From CAZRVH01 sp964624905 (GTDB lineage: Bacteria > Patescibacteriota > Gracilibacteria > Peribacterales > Peribacteraceae), in contig CAZUYK010000002.1 of assembly GCA_964624905.1 (NCBI GenBank), positions 47,139 to 111,138 of the forward strand: DNA of 64,000 nt, given 5' to 3'. Below, piece after piece: positions 7,315-16,132 of this stretch (its first letter is position 1; the number at the start of each line of letters is the position of its first letter). Below the pieces are notes generated by a model that was not told the DNA's origin, ran no database searches, and worked only from the letters and a program-made list of their open reading frames with translations. The translations under genes were made by a program, and so were the position numbers.

Positions 7315-9648
7315 ATGTCGCCACGCCCCCTCGCCAAAGACCTTATCGGTAACAAGGAAGCCCCCATGTCGCTGCAGCGCATCATGCAAAGCAGCGAGAA
7401 AGGAGAGATGATCTGGATCGGACCGGATGAAGCTGCCACGCTTTCCAAAGACGATCAAAAAGCCTACGAACTCGCACACGCGATCATGGCACATCTATGC
7501 GTCCAGGCACCCACGCTCCATGCATCGGGACACCCGGGTGGACCGCTCTCGTCGTTCACGTTCGCGTATTTCCTCAGTAAGCGCCGCGACCCGCATGTGG
7601 ACCAGCCGCTGCGCTACAGCGCGGGACATTTGTCCCTGCTCGCGTACGGCCTGCAGTGGATGTTCGGCCGCGAAGGACAGGATGAGAGGTTGCAAAGCAT
7701 CGATGCGATCATGAAAACGTTCCGCATCCCGAACGGACTCCCCGGACACGTGGAAGCGGGTATCGGCGATATCCCGTTTGGCACGGGCCCCCTGGGCAAA
7801 GGCGCAAGCCACGGACTCGGTACGGCCTTCGGACTCAAGTACTTGAAACAGAAAGGAATGGTCGATGTACTGCTCGCTGATGGCGACGCACAGGAAGGAC
7901 AGGTGGCCGAAGCATTCCGCCTCGCGACGCATTTGAAAACGGATAACCTCGTCGTGCACGGGGACTTCAACGACATCCAGCTTTCGGACCTGCCGAGCAA
8001 GACCGTCGCATCCGACTTCGCGGCCATCGCGCACGCGGAAGGATGGAACGTCATCGAAGTACAAGACGGAAACGACCCTGCCCAAGTGGTCGCCGCCCAG
8101 GAAAAGGCGGACGGACTGAAGAACGGCCGCCCGACGTTCATTTGTTACTACACGACGATGGGCAAGGGCGTGTCCTTTATGGAAGAAGGATCCAACACGG
8201 GCGCGAAGAACTACCACGGCTCCCCCCTTTCCAAGGAAGAAATGGAAAAAGCGGTGAAGGAACTTCCCGATCTCGAAGCGACCATCAAGGAATACGAGAC
8301 GTTCCGCAAGGAAGAGAAGAAGCGCTACGAATCGAAGAAACCGACCGTGACGAACATGGTCCTCGACTGGAAGACGTCGAAAGACTACAAGCGCGCCATC
8401 ACGACGGAGAAAGGCGGCGCGCGCAAGGATTTCGGCGCAACGCATTTGAAAGCGCTGATGAAGCACGATGACAGGATCGTCGTTCTGCATGCGGACCTCG
8501 CGGCTTCCGGAGGATTCGACAAGGTGCAAAAGGAATTCCCGACGCGCGTGATCAACGTGGGGGTGGCGGAAGCGAACATGTACATGATGGCCGCGGGCAT
8601 GCGCCAGGCGGGACTTCTTCCCGTCACCTACACCTTCGCCGCTTTCGGCACGAACGAAGCGCGCGCGTCGGCCAGGCTTATCGACATCAATTGCACCCAC
8701 ACGCGTTGCGGCGTGCTGCACGATTGCACGCATAGCGGATTGAGCGTCGGCGAAGACGGCGAGACGCACCAGGAGCAGAACTACCTGAACATCCCCTTCC
8801 ATCACACGCAGGTGTGGATGCCCGCGGATTGCAACCAGGCGGGCGCCATGGCGGAGAAAGGACTGGAGATCGTCGCCAACGGCGAGGAAAACGTATACGT
8901 ATTCTCCGCCCGTAGTGACCATCCGCAGATCCTGAATGAAAAAGGCGAGGCGTTCTACGGCGAGAAGTACAAGTACGATGGCAAGATCGACATGGTGCGC
9001 GGCAAGGGCGACGCGACCGACAAAGTGACGATCCTTGCGACGGGTATTTCCGTACACGACGCCATCGCCGCCGCGGATATGCTGGCGGACGAAAGCGATG
9101 ACGAAAAGGTGCAAGTACGCGTACTGAACGTGTCCTGCATCCGCCCCATCGACGCATCGGTCATCATCCAAGCCGCGCTCGAGACATACCACCTCATCGT
9201 GGTCGAAGATCATAATGTGGAAGGCGGACTCGCCTCGCAGGTCGCGGACATCATCGCGGATTTCCAACTCCCCTGCTCGCTGCGCCGCATGGGACTCACT
9301 CATTACTTCCCATCCGGAAAGGCCGAGGACCTGAAGTTCTTCGCCGGCCTCGATGCCGAAAGCATCGTGAACGCCATCCTCGATGAAGTGCGCACGGAAG
9401 TGACGGGCGGCGAAGACGCGTTCGTCAGCGCCATGCACACCTTTGCGCGCCACCTCCTGCTCAGCCGCTTCCGAGAGACCGCGAAGTCCTTCGGCGAGAA
9501 ACTCCTGAAAGATTCCTCCTATATGGACAGCTTGCGATCCCAATGGAATGACCGCACGGTCGCCGTGGAAGACATGCCTAGCAACGACCAGCTGCGCAAA
9601 CAGCTGGAAGAAGCGATCGCAACGGATGCCATGGATAACGCGGAATAA
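7315..9648 (+). CDS. tkt: Transketolase
   Basis: A 777-aa thiamine-diphosphate enzyme that moves two-carbon units between sugar phosphates in the pentose phosphate pathway. The ThDP domain shows ASGHPGGPLSS, the cofactor/metal motif GDAQEG with a downstream Asn (GDFND), and MGKGVSFME. The pyrimidine domain shows the catalytic Glu in INVGVAEANMYMMAAG and HDCTHSGLSVGEDG with substrate histidines. The C-terminal domain includes NVSCIRPID and VVEDHNVEGG. It is about 110 residues longer than typical enzymes, with roughly 40 extra N-terminal and 80 extra C-terminal residues, the latter helical. The start at 7315 has a TATACT hexamer (7303-7308) ending 6 nt before it. Confidence 0.95.
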   Translation: MSPRPLAKDLIGNKEAPMSLQRIMQSSEKGEMIWIGPDEAATLSKDDQKAYELAHAIMAHLCVQAPTLHASGHPGGPLSSFTFAYFLSKRRDPHVDQPLRYSAGHLSLLAYGLQWMFGREGQDERLQSIDAIMKTFRIPNGLPGHVEAGIGDIPFGTGPLGKGASHGLGTAFGLKYLKQKGMVDVLLADGDAQEGQVAEAFRLATHLKTDNLVVHGDFNDIQLSDLPSKTVASDFAAIAHAEGWNVIEVQDGNDPAQVVAAQEKADGLKNGRPTFICYYTTMGKGVSFMEEGSNTGAKNYHGSPLSKEEMEKAVKELPDLEATIKEYETFRKEEKKRYESKKPTVTNMVLDWKTSKDYKRAITTEKGGARKDFGATHLKALMKHDDRIVVLHADLAASGGFDKVQKEFPTRVINVGVAEANMYMMAAGMRQAGLLPVTYTFAAFGTNEARASARLIDINCTHTRCGVLHDCTHSGLSVGEDGETHQEQNYLNIPFHHTQVWMPADCNQAGAMAEKGLEIVANGEENVYVFSARSDHPQILNEKGEAFYGEKYKYDGKIDMVRGKGDATDKVTILATGISVHDAIAAADMLADESDDEKVQVRVLNVSCIRPIDASVIIQAALETYHLIVVEDHNVEGGLASQVADIIADFQLPCSLRRMGLTHYFPSGKAEDLKFFAGLDAESIVNAILDEVRTEVTGGEDAFVSAMHTFARHLLLSRFRETAKSFGEKLLKDSSYMDSLRSQWNDRTVAVEDMPSNDQLRKQLEEAIATDAMDNAE

Positions 9649-9713
9649 CCGTGAACCACTCGCGAGGCTCGGGTACGCGGTAAAATACAGGTGAGAGATG
9701 CCGTTTTTTCCGC

Positions 9714-9719
9714 TATAAT
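9714..9719 (+). promoter_or_regulatory. -10 element of tRNA-Ser
   Basis: A perfect TATAAT lies 6 nt before the 5' end of tRNA-Ser, preceded at 17 bp by a weak -35 (GTGAGA). Confidence 0.6.
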
Positions 9720-9725
9720 GCTTGC

Positions 9726-9815
9726 GGAGGGATGGCAGAGCGGTCGAACGCGCCTGACTTGAAATCAGGTTGACCTTCACGGGTCACGTGGGTTCGAATC
9801 CCACTCCCTCCGCCA
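9726..9815 (+). tRNA. tRNA-Ser(UGA)
   Basis: A 90-nt class II tRNA with acceptor stem GGAGGGA/TCCCTCC and discriminator G. The anticodon arm is CCTGA-CTTGAAA-TCAGG, giving anticodon TGA. It has a long variable arm and T-arm GTGGG-TTCGAAT-CCCAC. The CCA end is encoded. Confidence 0.97.
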
Positions 9816-9820
9816 TTAAA

Positions 9821-9853
9821 CATGAAAGACAAACCTCCGGTTTTTCTTTCATG
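9821..9853 (+). terminator. Hairpin after tRNA-Ser
   Basis: Arms CATGAAAGA and TCTTTCATG (9 bp) enclose an inner AAACC/GGTTT pairing. It begins 6 nt after the tRNA CCA end and contains a T-rich 3' arm, so it is a plausible transcription terminator. Confidence 0.55.
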
Positions 9854-9945
9854 GGCTATCTTTTCGGCAAAGAGCGTCTGCACTTCGCGCATAGCGCTCG
9901 TTCGACGCGTTCCATTTAATAGTAAGTACATATATGCTCATCGGC

Positions 9946-10359
9946 ATGAATAAGGAAAGCCACTTTTCCGGCAAAGTCGCGGTAAAGGCGATGATCGTCG
10001 ACGGCGACAAGGTGCTGATCACGCGCAGCGAAGGCGATACGTTGTGGGATCTGCCGGGCGGAAGAATTAATGAAGGAGAATCCCTGGAAGAAGCCGTCGC
10101 GAGGGAGATAAAAGAAGAATTAGGCGTCGAGATCGTCGTGAAGAGGCTTCTTTGCAGCGAGCAATCCCTGCATCGTAAGGACGGAAAATACATCATGTTC
10201 GTGACGTTCGAAGCCGCGCTCGCCAACCCTGAGAATGTTTCGTTCGTGCCTAACGAGGAGTCCGAAGAAATCCGCTGGATTGACAGGAGCCAGTACGATG
10301 CCGCAGGAATGTTCGATCAATGTCCAAAACCCTTCAAAAAGCTCTGGGGAATGGATTAA
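9946..10359 (+). CDS. Nudix hydrolase
   Basis: A 137-aa Nudix protein. The box is complete: GGRINEGESLEEAVAREIKE continuing into ELGV (about residues 38-60), with the Mg-binding REIKEE core. The family hydrolyses nucleoside diphosphates linked to other moieties, and the substrate here is unknown. An alternative ATG at 9934 would add four residues; 9946 is preferred because a TATATG hexamer ends 9 nt before it. It lies downstream of tRNA-Ser and upstream of a lipoprotein gene, with no obvious operon partner. Confidence 0.9.
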   Translation: MNKESHFSGKVAVKAMIVDGDKVLITRSEGDTLWDLPGGRINEGESLEEAVAREIKEELGVEIVVKRLLCSEQSLHRKDGKYIMFVTFEAALANPENVSFVPNEESEEIRWIDRSQYDAAGMFDQCPKPFKKLWGMD

Positions 10360-10454
10360 AACAAGAGGAAAAAGATTCGATTTGTGACATAGGATCATTG
10401 TTGAAAGGAAGGGCGAATCGTATACTGATACCTCTTTCCCATACCATCGCAACC

Positions 10455-11360
10455 ATGAAGCAATCAGCAGCCATCCTGGCTCTCTGCAGCACCGTAGCTC
10501 TCGGTGCCTGCTCGTTTAACGCGGCTCCTTCCGATGACGGCACATCGTCTTCATCCAGCGTCTCCTCGGCATCCGTCGTGCAAGACGTTTCCTACACCGG
10601 CGTCATCCGCGTACTGGGCGCAAGTATCTACATGCAAGGAACGCACAAGCTTGTATTGGACAACGAACAATTTCTCATTTTGGAAAGCAATTCCCTTGAT
10701 CTCAACAACTACCTGGGCCGCACCGTCCGTGTCACCGGCGACGTGAGCCCGACGGTGGAAGAAGGTGGCATGATCATGCGCGTTGAGACCGTATCCGCCA
10801 TGGAACAGTCATCCGAAATGAGCGCATCGAGCGACATAAGTGAATCATCCGTTGATTCCTCGTCTTCCGCGGCAAGCATCGCATCATCCCGCGCCGCTGT
10901 TTCGAGCATTGCCTCTTCCCGCGCCGTATCGAGCATCGCAGCCGCTTCTTCCGCATCCGTGATCGCGGTGGATGCGAAAGCACAGACGATGGCGAAGGCG
11001 AACATGGGCGCGGCAAGCTGGACGCAGAAGTACTGCAGCAAACAGATAGGCTTCTGCGCACCCATCCACAAGAACTGGTGGTTCACGTCGTTCGGGGCCA
11101 CGTCCACGTATCTCGCCCACGTCGAAGTCGGGCCTGAAGAATTGCAGACCCTCGGCGACGGCCCCCTGTCGATCAACGTCGTGTCTGGCTCGATCAACGG
11201 AACGGGAAAATCCGACGGACAGGTGGTGACGGAAGGAGGAGACTCCGTGGGTTACAGGGCTTGGAGCAATGACCGGCACATCGAGGTGCGAGCCCCCGGC
11301 ATCCTCTCGGAAGCCGTGCGCTACATCACGCAGAATATCGCCGCCGCTCCGGTACAATAA
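10455..11360 (+). CDS. Ser-rich lipoprotein of unknown function
   Basis: A 301-aa protein. It has a lipoprotein signal with lipobox LGAC (cysteine about residue 19), a Ser-rich linker, and an OB-like stretch (about 45-110) including GRTVRVTGDVSPTVEEGG. A second long Ser/Ala linker (about 118-175) follows, then a globular C-terminal region (about 185-301) with two cysteines in YCSKQIGFCAP that could form a disulfide. The Ser linkers match those in the window's other surface proteins. A TATACT at 10421-10426 with TTGTTG 17 bp upstream predicts a leader of about 28 nt. Membrane-anchored and extracytoplasmic by inference. Confidence 0.75.
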   Translation: MKQSAAILALCSTVALGACSFNAAPSDDGTSSSSSVSSASVVQDVSYTGVIRVLGASIYMQGTHKLVLDNEQFLILESNSLDLNNYLGRTVRVTGDVSPTVEEGGMIMRVETVSAMEQSSEMSASSDISESSVDSSSSAASIASSRAAVSSIASSRAVSSIAAASSASVIAVDAKAQTMAKANMGAASWTQKYCSKQIGFCAPIHKNWWFTSFGATSTYLAHVEVGPEELQTLGDGPLSINVVSGSINGTGKSDGQVVTEGGDSVGYRAWSNDRHIEVRAPGILSEAVRYITQNIAAAPVQ

Positions 11361-11364
11361 AGCC

Positions 11365-11877
11365 ATGCCTCTCTATACGTACATCGCCGAAGACGCGGCA
11401 GGCGTGAAACAAAGCGGGACGGTGGAAGCACCGACCTATGACCAGGCGCGCGAAATCCTGCGCAAGCGCGACCTGGCGGTGAGCGCGTTAGCCGAGTTCA
11501 CCCTTAGCGAACAAGATCCCCTGCCCGTGGAGAGCATGCCGTGGAGCGGGAGGAGAAAGTCCGCGGCTGCGCCGTCCGAGGAAGCGACCTACCTGCCACT
11601 CGTCGAAACGCTACGCCTGTTCGCCGGCTGGCTCATCGCTTGGTATGGCCTGGTATATCTGCTGGGCGGGCTGCAACTGAAGAAGAGTATTTCGGCCGAC
11701 ATCCCGTTCATCGCCGCACTCTCGACTTCGAGTCTTGTACTGCGCTTCTGCTTCGGCACCTTCCTATTCCTGCTTCTGACGACCATCCATGCATGGATGG
11801 GCAAAGGCATCGCGAAAGGGATCGCCCTATCACTCATAGGGATCCTGCTGATGGCGGGGTTCCATTTCTACGCCTGA
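11365..11877 (+). CDS. Membrane protein with PilC/GspF-like N-terminal segment
   Basis: A 170-aa protein. The first 45 residues (MPLYTYIAEDAAGVKQSGT, then EAPTYDQAREILRKRDL) match the N-terminal leader of type IV pilus/type II secretion inner-membrane platform proteins. The platform domains that should follow are absent. Instead there is a linker and three hydrophobic segments (about 80-100, 112-136 and 145-168). It could be a truncated platform protein or a recombination product with a new role. TACAAT (11353-11358) ends 6 nt before the ATG and overlaps the stop of the preceding gene, so it may have its own leaderless transcript. Confidence 0.6.
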   Translation: MPLYTYIAEDAAGVKQSGTVEAPTYDQAREILRKRDLAVSALAEFTLSEQDPLPVESMPWSGRRKSAAAPSEEATYLPLVETLRLFAGWLIAWYGLVYLLGGLQLKKSISADIPFIAALSTSSLVLRFCFGTFLFLLLTTIHAWMGKGIAKGIALSLIGILLMAGFHFYA

Positions 11878-11880
11878 CGA

Positions 11881-12528
11881 TCAGAGTCCCAGCTGCTTGC
11901 GGATATCATCCGCCTGCGACTGCTCCTGCTGCTTCGCAACGGACTGGATGGCGATCGTCTGGAGATCGACCCAATCCTGGGCGTGCTTCTGTTCCAACTT
12001 TAGAAGCTGCGACAGGTGTTTTGGCGAAAGTTCGCTGAACTTGCGGCGCTCTTCTTCCAAAATCTTCTGAAGTTCGTCGACCTGGAACTGGTTCAGCTTC
12101 GGCACGGCCTGGATGATGCGCCACTTTTCGTCGCGCGTGAGCGAGATGCTTCCGCGTAGCAATATGAGGAATGCCTGCTCGTCGAATTGCGTTTCGGGAT
12201 GAGCCGGAATAGCGATGTGATCGTTCGTGAGCTGCACGGCGATGGAACCGAAACGGTAATCGCCCACTTCGCCGAGGACGCGAAGGTCTTCATCATCGTA
12301 TCCCATTTCCTTCGTGGCAACCGTTCCGGCCGGAGGCGGAGGAGGTCCGCTGTCCTGGGGAGGCACGGCGCCGTCGTCTCCCGTCGAACCATCATCACCG
12401 GCCTGCTGTGCGGGCGGCTGCGGAGGCGTGGGCTGGGATGCGAATACCATTGTGGGGTCCAAACCTTCGGTCGGCACGGGGTCGCCGGGCCTGGGAGGGT
12501 TTGCACCTGTGGTCTGATCGTCTGCCAT
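11881..12528 (-). CDS. Orphan protein with Pro-rich N-terminus and helical C-terminus
   Basis: A 215-aa protein of unknown function. Residues 1-70 are a disordered Pro/Gln/Asp-rich region. Residues about 75-125 look globular, and about 130-215 are strongly helical and charged (LQKILEEERRKFSEL and onward), probably a coiled coil. There is no signal peptide or membrane segment. A TACACT hexamer (minus strand) lies about 29 nt before the ATG. It lies downstream of recG on the same strand, and a functional link is not evident. Confidence 0.6.
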   Translation of the reverse strand: MADDQTTGANPPRPGDPVPTEGLDPTMVFASQPTPPQPPAQQAGDDGSTGDDGAVPPQDSGPPPPPAGTVATKEMGYDDEDLRVLGEVGDYRFGSIAVQLTNDHIAIPAHPETQFDEQAFLILLRGSISLTRDEKWRIIQAVPKLNQFQVDELQKILEEERRKFSELSPKHLSQLLKLEQKHAQDWVDLQTIAIQSVAKQQEQSQADDIRKQLGL

Positions 12529-12586
12529 AAGAAAACAAGGGAAAGCGCCCTTAGTGTACCGTTTCCAGGCTTTCTGACAATACGGA

Positions 12587-14623
12587 TCAGGCGGCTCTTT
12601 CGGCCTGTATGCCGATCAGTTTCTCCGCAGCCTTGCGCGCCCGGATGATCAATTCTGGCTGATAAAGATGCGGGAAGGCGAAATCCGGTAAACCGCTCTG
12701 TTTGAATCCGAAGATTTCCCCGGGTCCGCGCAATTTCAAATCGATCTCTGCCAAATGGAAACCGGAATCGTATTCCTCCATCGCTTTCAGGCGAGGAGAG
12801 CGCGCCTGTGCCGGATCGGTCGTGAAGAGGAAGCAGTAGCTCTGGTGCTCACCGCGCCCGACGCGCCCGCGGAACTGGTGCAACTGCGCGAGTCCGAATC
12901 GCTCCGACCCCTCGATGATGATAATCGTACTGTTGGGCACGTCGATGCCGACCTCGATCACCGACGTGGACACGAGGATGTCGTATTCCTTTTCCTTGAA
13001 CCTACGCATGATGTCATCCTTGTCTTTCGGGAGCATTTTTCCGTGGAGCAACGCGATACGACGATGCGGGAATCCTTCCGTTAAACGCTTCGCTTCCTGC
13101 TCGACGCTCTTCACTTCCTTGATTTCCTCCGCCTCGGACGTGGTGATGAGCGGGCAGATGACGAACACCTGTCTCCCCTCCCCGATCTGGTTATCAATGA
13201 AGAACTCCACCGTCTTGCGGTCATCGGGAGAGACAACCGTCGTTTTGATTTTCTTCCGATTGCCCGGCTTTTCCTGCAAGACGGACAGATCGTGATCCCC
13301 GTATGCGGTAAGAGCGAGCGTGCGCGGAATGGGCGTGGCGGTCATGGACAGGAAATGCGGATTCCCCTTCTCTTTCAATCGCGCGCGCTGCGCGACGCCG
13401 AAACGGTGCTGCTCGTCCACGATGACGAGTTTCAGATCGCGGAATTGCACCGTGTCTTCGATGAGCGCGTGCGTGCCGATGGCGATGTCCGCCGTACCCG
13501 TCGCGATCCGTTGCTTGATATCCTTGGAATCCGCGCCGGGCGTGGATCCCGTGAGCAGCACAACGGACGGCAGGCGCAACTTACTCCCCTTCCCTTCCTG
13601 TTCCAGGTACGCATGGAACTTGAGCAACAGCTTGCTCACCGTTTCCGCATGCTGACGCGCCAAAACCTCGGTCGGAACCATCAGCGCGCACTGGCCGCCG
13701 CTCGCGACGACCGTTGCCATCACCGCGACCGCGACGAGTGTCTTTCCGGATCCCACGTCCCCTTCCAGCAAGCGCGACATCGGGATGTCCTTCTCCATGT
13801 CTTTCAAAATCTCGTAGATGGAAATCTTCTGGCTGTTGGTCGGCGTGAATTGCAGCGACGCGAAGAATAGCTTGATAAGCTCGGCATCCATGGGGATCTT
13901 CAGGCGTTCCTGATGGTCCGTCTGCCACATTTTCTTGCGCTCCAACGCATCCTGCTGGACGACGAACATCTGTTCGAAGGCCATGCGTTGCTGCGCGCGC
14001 TCCACGTCCTTGATCGTCTCCGGGAAATGCAACGCGCGTATCGCGTCCTTGCGCGACAGGAGATCTTCGTCCTTGATGACGTCGGCGGGAAGCGTTTCGG
14101 GAAGAAGGTCGATGGCGTCTTTCACCTGCACCATCTTTTCACGCAGCCACTTCGTGTTGATGATGTCGTGCTGGGGATAGACGGGCACGAGGCGGCCTGC
14201 ATGAACGAGTGGCTTGCTGCCCGCGATCTCGAACTGCGGACTCTGCATTTGCAACTTGTACCCCTTCTCGACCAACTTCCCCGTCAGCACCACTTCGGAA
14301 TATTCGGGCAGCATGCGCGTGATATGCGGCTGGTTGAACCAACTCACCTGGCACGCGTCGCCGGCGTCGTCCGTGAAGGTCGTGGACACGATGATGCGCC
14401 CGCCGCGGATGCGCGTCGTTTTCAGCGATCCGACGGTTCCGCGGATCGTCACCTTTTCCCCCAGTCTGGATCCGCCGATGGTCTGCATCTCGCTCAAATC
14501 CTCATGCGCGCGCGGCAGGTACAGCAAAAGGTCTTCGACGTTTCGAATGCCCATGTCATCCAGTACGTCCAGGTGGGACTGGATGGTACGGAGTGCCTTG
14601 GACAACGGCGTCTTCAGATTCAC
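12587..14623 (-). CDS. recG: ATP-dependent DNA helicase RecG
   Basis: A 678-aa enzyme close to the usual 680-700 aa. It remodels stalled replication forks and Holliday junctions. An N-terminal helical/OB wedge domain (about 1-200) is followed by SF2 helicase motifs: Walker A GDVGSGKT, DEQHRFG in place of DEAD, SMTATPIPRTLA, then STSVIEVGIDVPN and QFRGRVGRG. The conserved RecG tail with LRGPGEIFGFKQSG is present. Translation appears to start at GTG (14623): a TAAAGT hexamer (14630-14635, minus strand) ends 6 nt before it. That makes it the one GTG start in the leaderless group. Confidence 0.97.
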   Translation of the reverse strand: MNLKTPLSKALRTIQSHLDVLDDMGIRNVEDLLLYLPRAHEDLSEMQTIGGSRLGEKVTIRGTVGSLKTTRIRGGRIIVSTTFTDDAGDACQVSWFNQPHITRMLPEYSEVVLTGKLVEKGYKLQMQSPQFEIAGSKPLVHAGRLVPVYPQHDIINTKWLREKMVQVKDAIDLLPETLPADVIKDEDLLSRKDAIRALHFPETIKDVERAQQRMAFEQMFVVQQDALERKKMWQTDHQERLKIPMDAELIKLFFASLQFTPTNSQKISIYEILKDMEKDIPMSRLLEGDVGSGKTLVAVAVMATVVASGGQCALMVPTEVLARQHAETVSKLLLKFHAYLEQEGKGSKLRLPSVVLLTGSTPGADSKDIKQRIATGTADIAIGTHALIEDTVQFRDLKLVIVDEQHRFGVAQRARLKEKGNPHFLSMTATPIPRTLALTAYGDHDLSVLQEKPGNRKKIKTTVVSPDDRKTVEFFIDNQIGEGRQVFVICPLITTSEAEEIKEVKSVEQEAKRLTEGFPHRRIALLHGKMLPKDKDDIMRRFKEKEYDILVSTSVIEVGIDVPNSTIIIIEGSERFGLAQLHQFRGRVGRGEHQSYCFLFTTDPAQARSPRLKAMEEYDSGFHLAEIDLKLRGPGEIFGFKQSGLPDFAFPHLYQPELIIRARKAAEKLIGIQAERAA

Positions 14624-14664
14624 GCGGACACTTTACCAAAGTGTGCGGTCGTACACCATTCAAA

Positions 14665-15216
14665 TCACACGAACATCGTCATCTTTTTCTTTTTCAAAGC
14701 CTTTCTTACTTCTTTCCGCATTTCCAGCAAAGCTTCGGCAATCGCTTCGAATGCCTCACGATCATGGGGATTTTTCACGTGCTTTTCGAACTTTTCCAGC
14801 TGCACCAGGCTGGCGTATGGATGCTTCTCCCTGTCTGGCGGAACGAATTTTTTCTGCGTCGTATACGCCCCGAATAATTTGATTTTCTTTGGCTGTCGCA
14901 GATCCAGTTCGCCATTTTTATCGATTTTATAATTCGTGTAGGTAATCAACGCCTTCCTCTGAGGAATAAACAGCTGTCCGATATGCGCACCTGTTTCCTC
15001 CAAAGTCTCTCGAATGGCCGCATCGCGATGATTTTTATCGGTCGTATCGACTCCCCCCTTGGGAAAACCCTTCGTGAGATGCACGGAACCGTCATCCGTT
15101 TCGACTTTGAAATGATGCTTCGCGACGATCAGAATGCGCTCTTCTTCGTCGATCACGGCAAGGCCTGCGCTGGGGATAGGCTTCTTTTCTATCGACACCA
15201 CTATAAACCGAATCAC
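14665..15216 (-). CDS. Nudix hydrolase (second of a tandem pair)
   Basis: A Nudix protein of about 183 aa. The Nudix box begins KGFPKGGVDT and continues with RDAAIRETLEETGAH, giving the REXXEE core. A Lys-rich C-terminal tail (RKALKKKKMTMFV) follows. No ATG lies before the domain; the GTG at 15216 is the first possible start after the upstream gene's stop, and GTGs at 15198 or 15201 are alternatives. It follows another Nudix gene by about 23 nt on the same strand, so the pair is probably an operon, with the second translated by coupling or from a weak start. Confidence 0.8.
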   Translation of the reverse strand: MIRFIVVSIEKKPIPSAGLAVIDEEERILIVAKHHFKVETDDGSVHLTKGFPKGGVDTTDKNHRDAAIRETLEETGAHIGQLFIPQRKALITYTNYKIDKNGELDLRQPKKIKLFGAYTTQKKFVPPDREKHPYASLVQLEKFEKHVKNPHDREAFEAIAEALLEMRKEVRKALKKKKMTMFV

Positions 15217-15239
15217 CGGTTTGAAAAGATGAACTTTTC

Positions 15240-15653
15240 TTACAATTCGGACAGCACTCCCACGAAGAATTCCTTGTCTTTGGGGTGTGTCAGAAGCTTC
15301 GCGACCTCGCCCTTCGGCACCCATTTGGCCGCAGGGTTGCGCGGATCCGTTGGCCTGAGCTCGGCATCGGCGGCGATGAACAGGTAAATCGTGATGCGCT
15401 TCATGGAAGATAAATCTTCCTTTCCGGTATCGGCAAGGCTGTAACGGGAGTAACTGCCCAGGATCTTCACCAGCGAGCAATCCCTGATTCCCGTTTCTTC
15501 CCTGATCTCGCGTATCGCCGCCGCCTTGGGATCTTCCCCCTCCTTTATATGGCCTTTGGGAAGCGACCAGGAACCGTCGCGCTGCTGCACCACCAGCACC
15601 TCCCCCTTCGGGTTCAACACGACCCCGCCGGCGCTGTGCGCAAACATGATCAT
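15240..15653 (-). CDS. Nudix hydrolase (first of a tandem pair)
   Basis: A 137-aa Nudix hydrolase. The fold opens with MIMFAHSAGGVVLNPKGEVL, and the Nudix box is SLPKGHIKEGEDPKAAAIRE followed by IREETGI. The WSLPKGHIKEGE context is typical of the MutT/Ap4A hydrolase branch; the substrate is not determinable. It is the first gene of the tandem Nudix pair. Its promoter (TTGCAT, 17 bp, TACGCT) ends 6 nt before the ATG, making it one of the best leaderless examples. Confidence 0.9.
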   Translation of the reverse strand: MIMFAHSAGGVVLNPKGEVLVVQQRDGSWSLPKGHIKEGEDPKAAAIREIREETGIRDCSLVKILGSYSRYSLADTGKEDLSSMKRITIYLFIAADAELRPTDPRNPAAKWVPKGEVAKLLTHPKDKEFFVGVLSEL

Positions 15654-15659
15654 CCGTCG

Positions 15660-15688
15660 AGCGTAGACAATGGATCATGGCGATGCAA
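15660..15688 (-). promoter_or_regulatory. Predicted promoter of the tandem Nudix operon
   Basis: On the minus strand, TTGCAT (complement of 15683-15688), a 17-bp spacer and TACGCT (15660-15665) are followed by 6 nt and the ATG at 15653. The neighbouring divergent gene has TATACT (15734-15739) ending 6 nt before its own ATG. Confidence 0.65.
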
Positions 15689-15745
15689 ATGCATGCGGTG
15701 CAAAACGGTGATGTAAAAAATATTTCGTTTCGCTATACTCGCCGC

Positions 15746-16132
15746 ATGAACGACTTCCACGCGATTCTGAAGAAACACGGCAAAATTTCCGAACAGGCGC
15801 AGGTGGCTCTGGGAAAAGCGAAAGACGAGAAAATGACGAAAAAACACAATGATTTTCTGAAAGATCTTCTTTCATTGATCAACGAGGGAAAAATCAATCC
15901 GATGAATCCGGAAAGTTTTATCAACAAGAAGATCTACGACACGATGCCGCAGGAATGGAAAGCGAAAGTGGATTTAGGACTGATCAACATGGCGCACATG
16001 ATCCAGAAGATTTCCGAGTTCTACCAGTCGAAAGACACGCCGAACGCGTCCCCGGAATTACAGAACATGATCGAGCATTTGTGGCTGATGAAGCAACGCA
16101 TCGAGGAGAAGTACGACGCCTTCAAGTTTTAG
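15746..16132 (+). CDS. Orphan helical protein
   Basis: A 128-aa protein of unknown function. It is highly charged and almost entirely helical, with no signal peptide or membrane segment, and starts MNDFHAILKKHGKISEQAQ. An in-frame ATG at 15677 is less likely. The start at 15746 is chosen because TATACT (15734-15739) ends 6 nt upstream. Its 3' end overlaps the end of the convergent orphan at 16122-16598 by 11 bp. It is small, soluble and probably cytoplasmic. Confidence 0.65.
   Translation: MNDFHAILKKHGKISEQAQVALGKAKDEKMTKKHNDFLKDLLSLINEGKINPMNPESFINKKIYDTMPQEWKAKVDLGLINMAHMIQKISEFYQSKDTPNASPELQNMIEHLWLMKQRIEEKYDAFKF

Noticed and set aside
7495..9780. 761-codon open frame on the minus strand opposite transketolase
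   Set aside because: The protein reads as low-complexity His/Arg/Val-rich sequence without any domain, while the plus strand encodes a complete transketolase. It is a shadow frame caused by codon bias.
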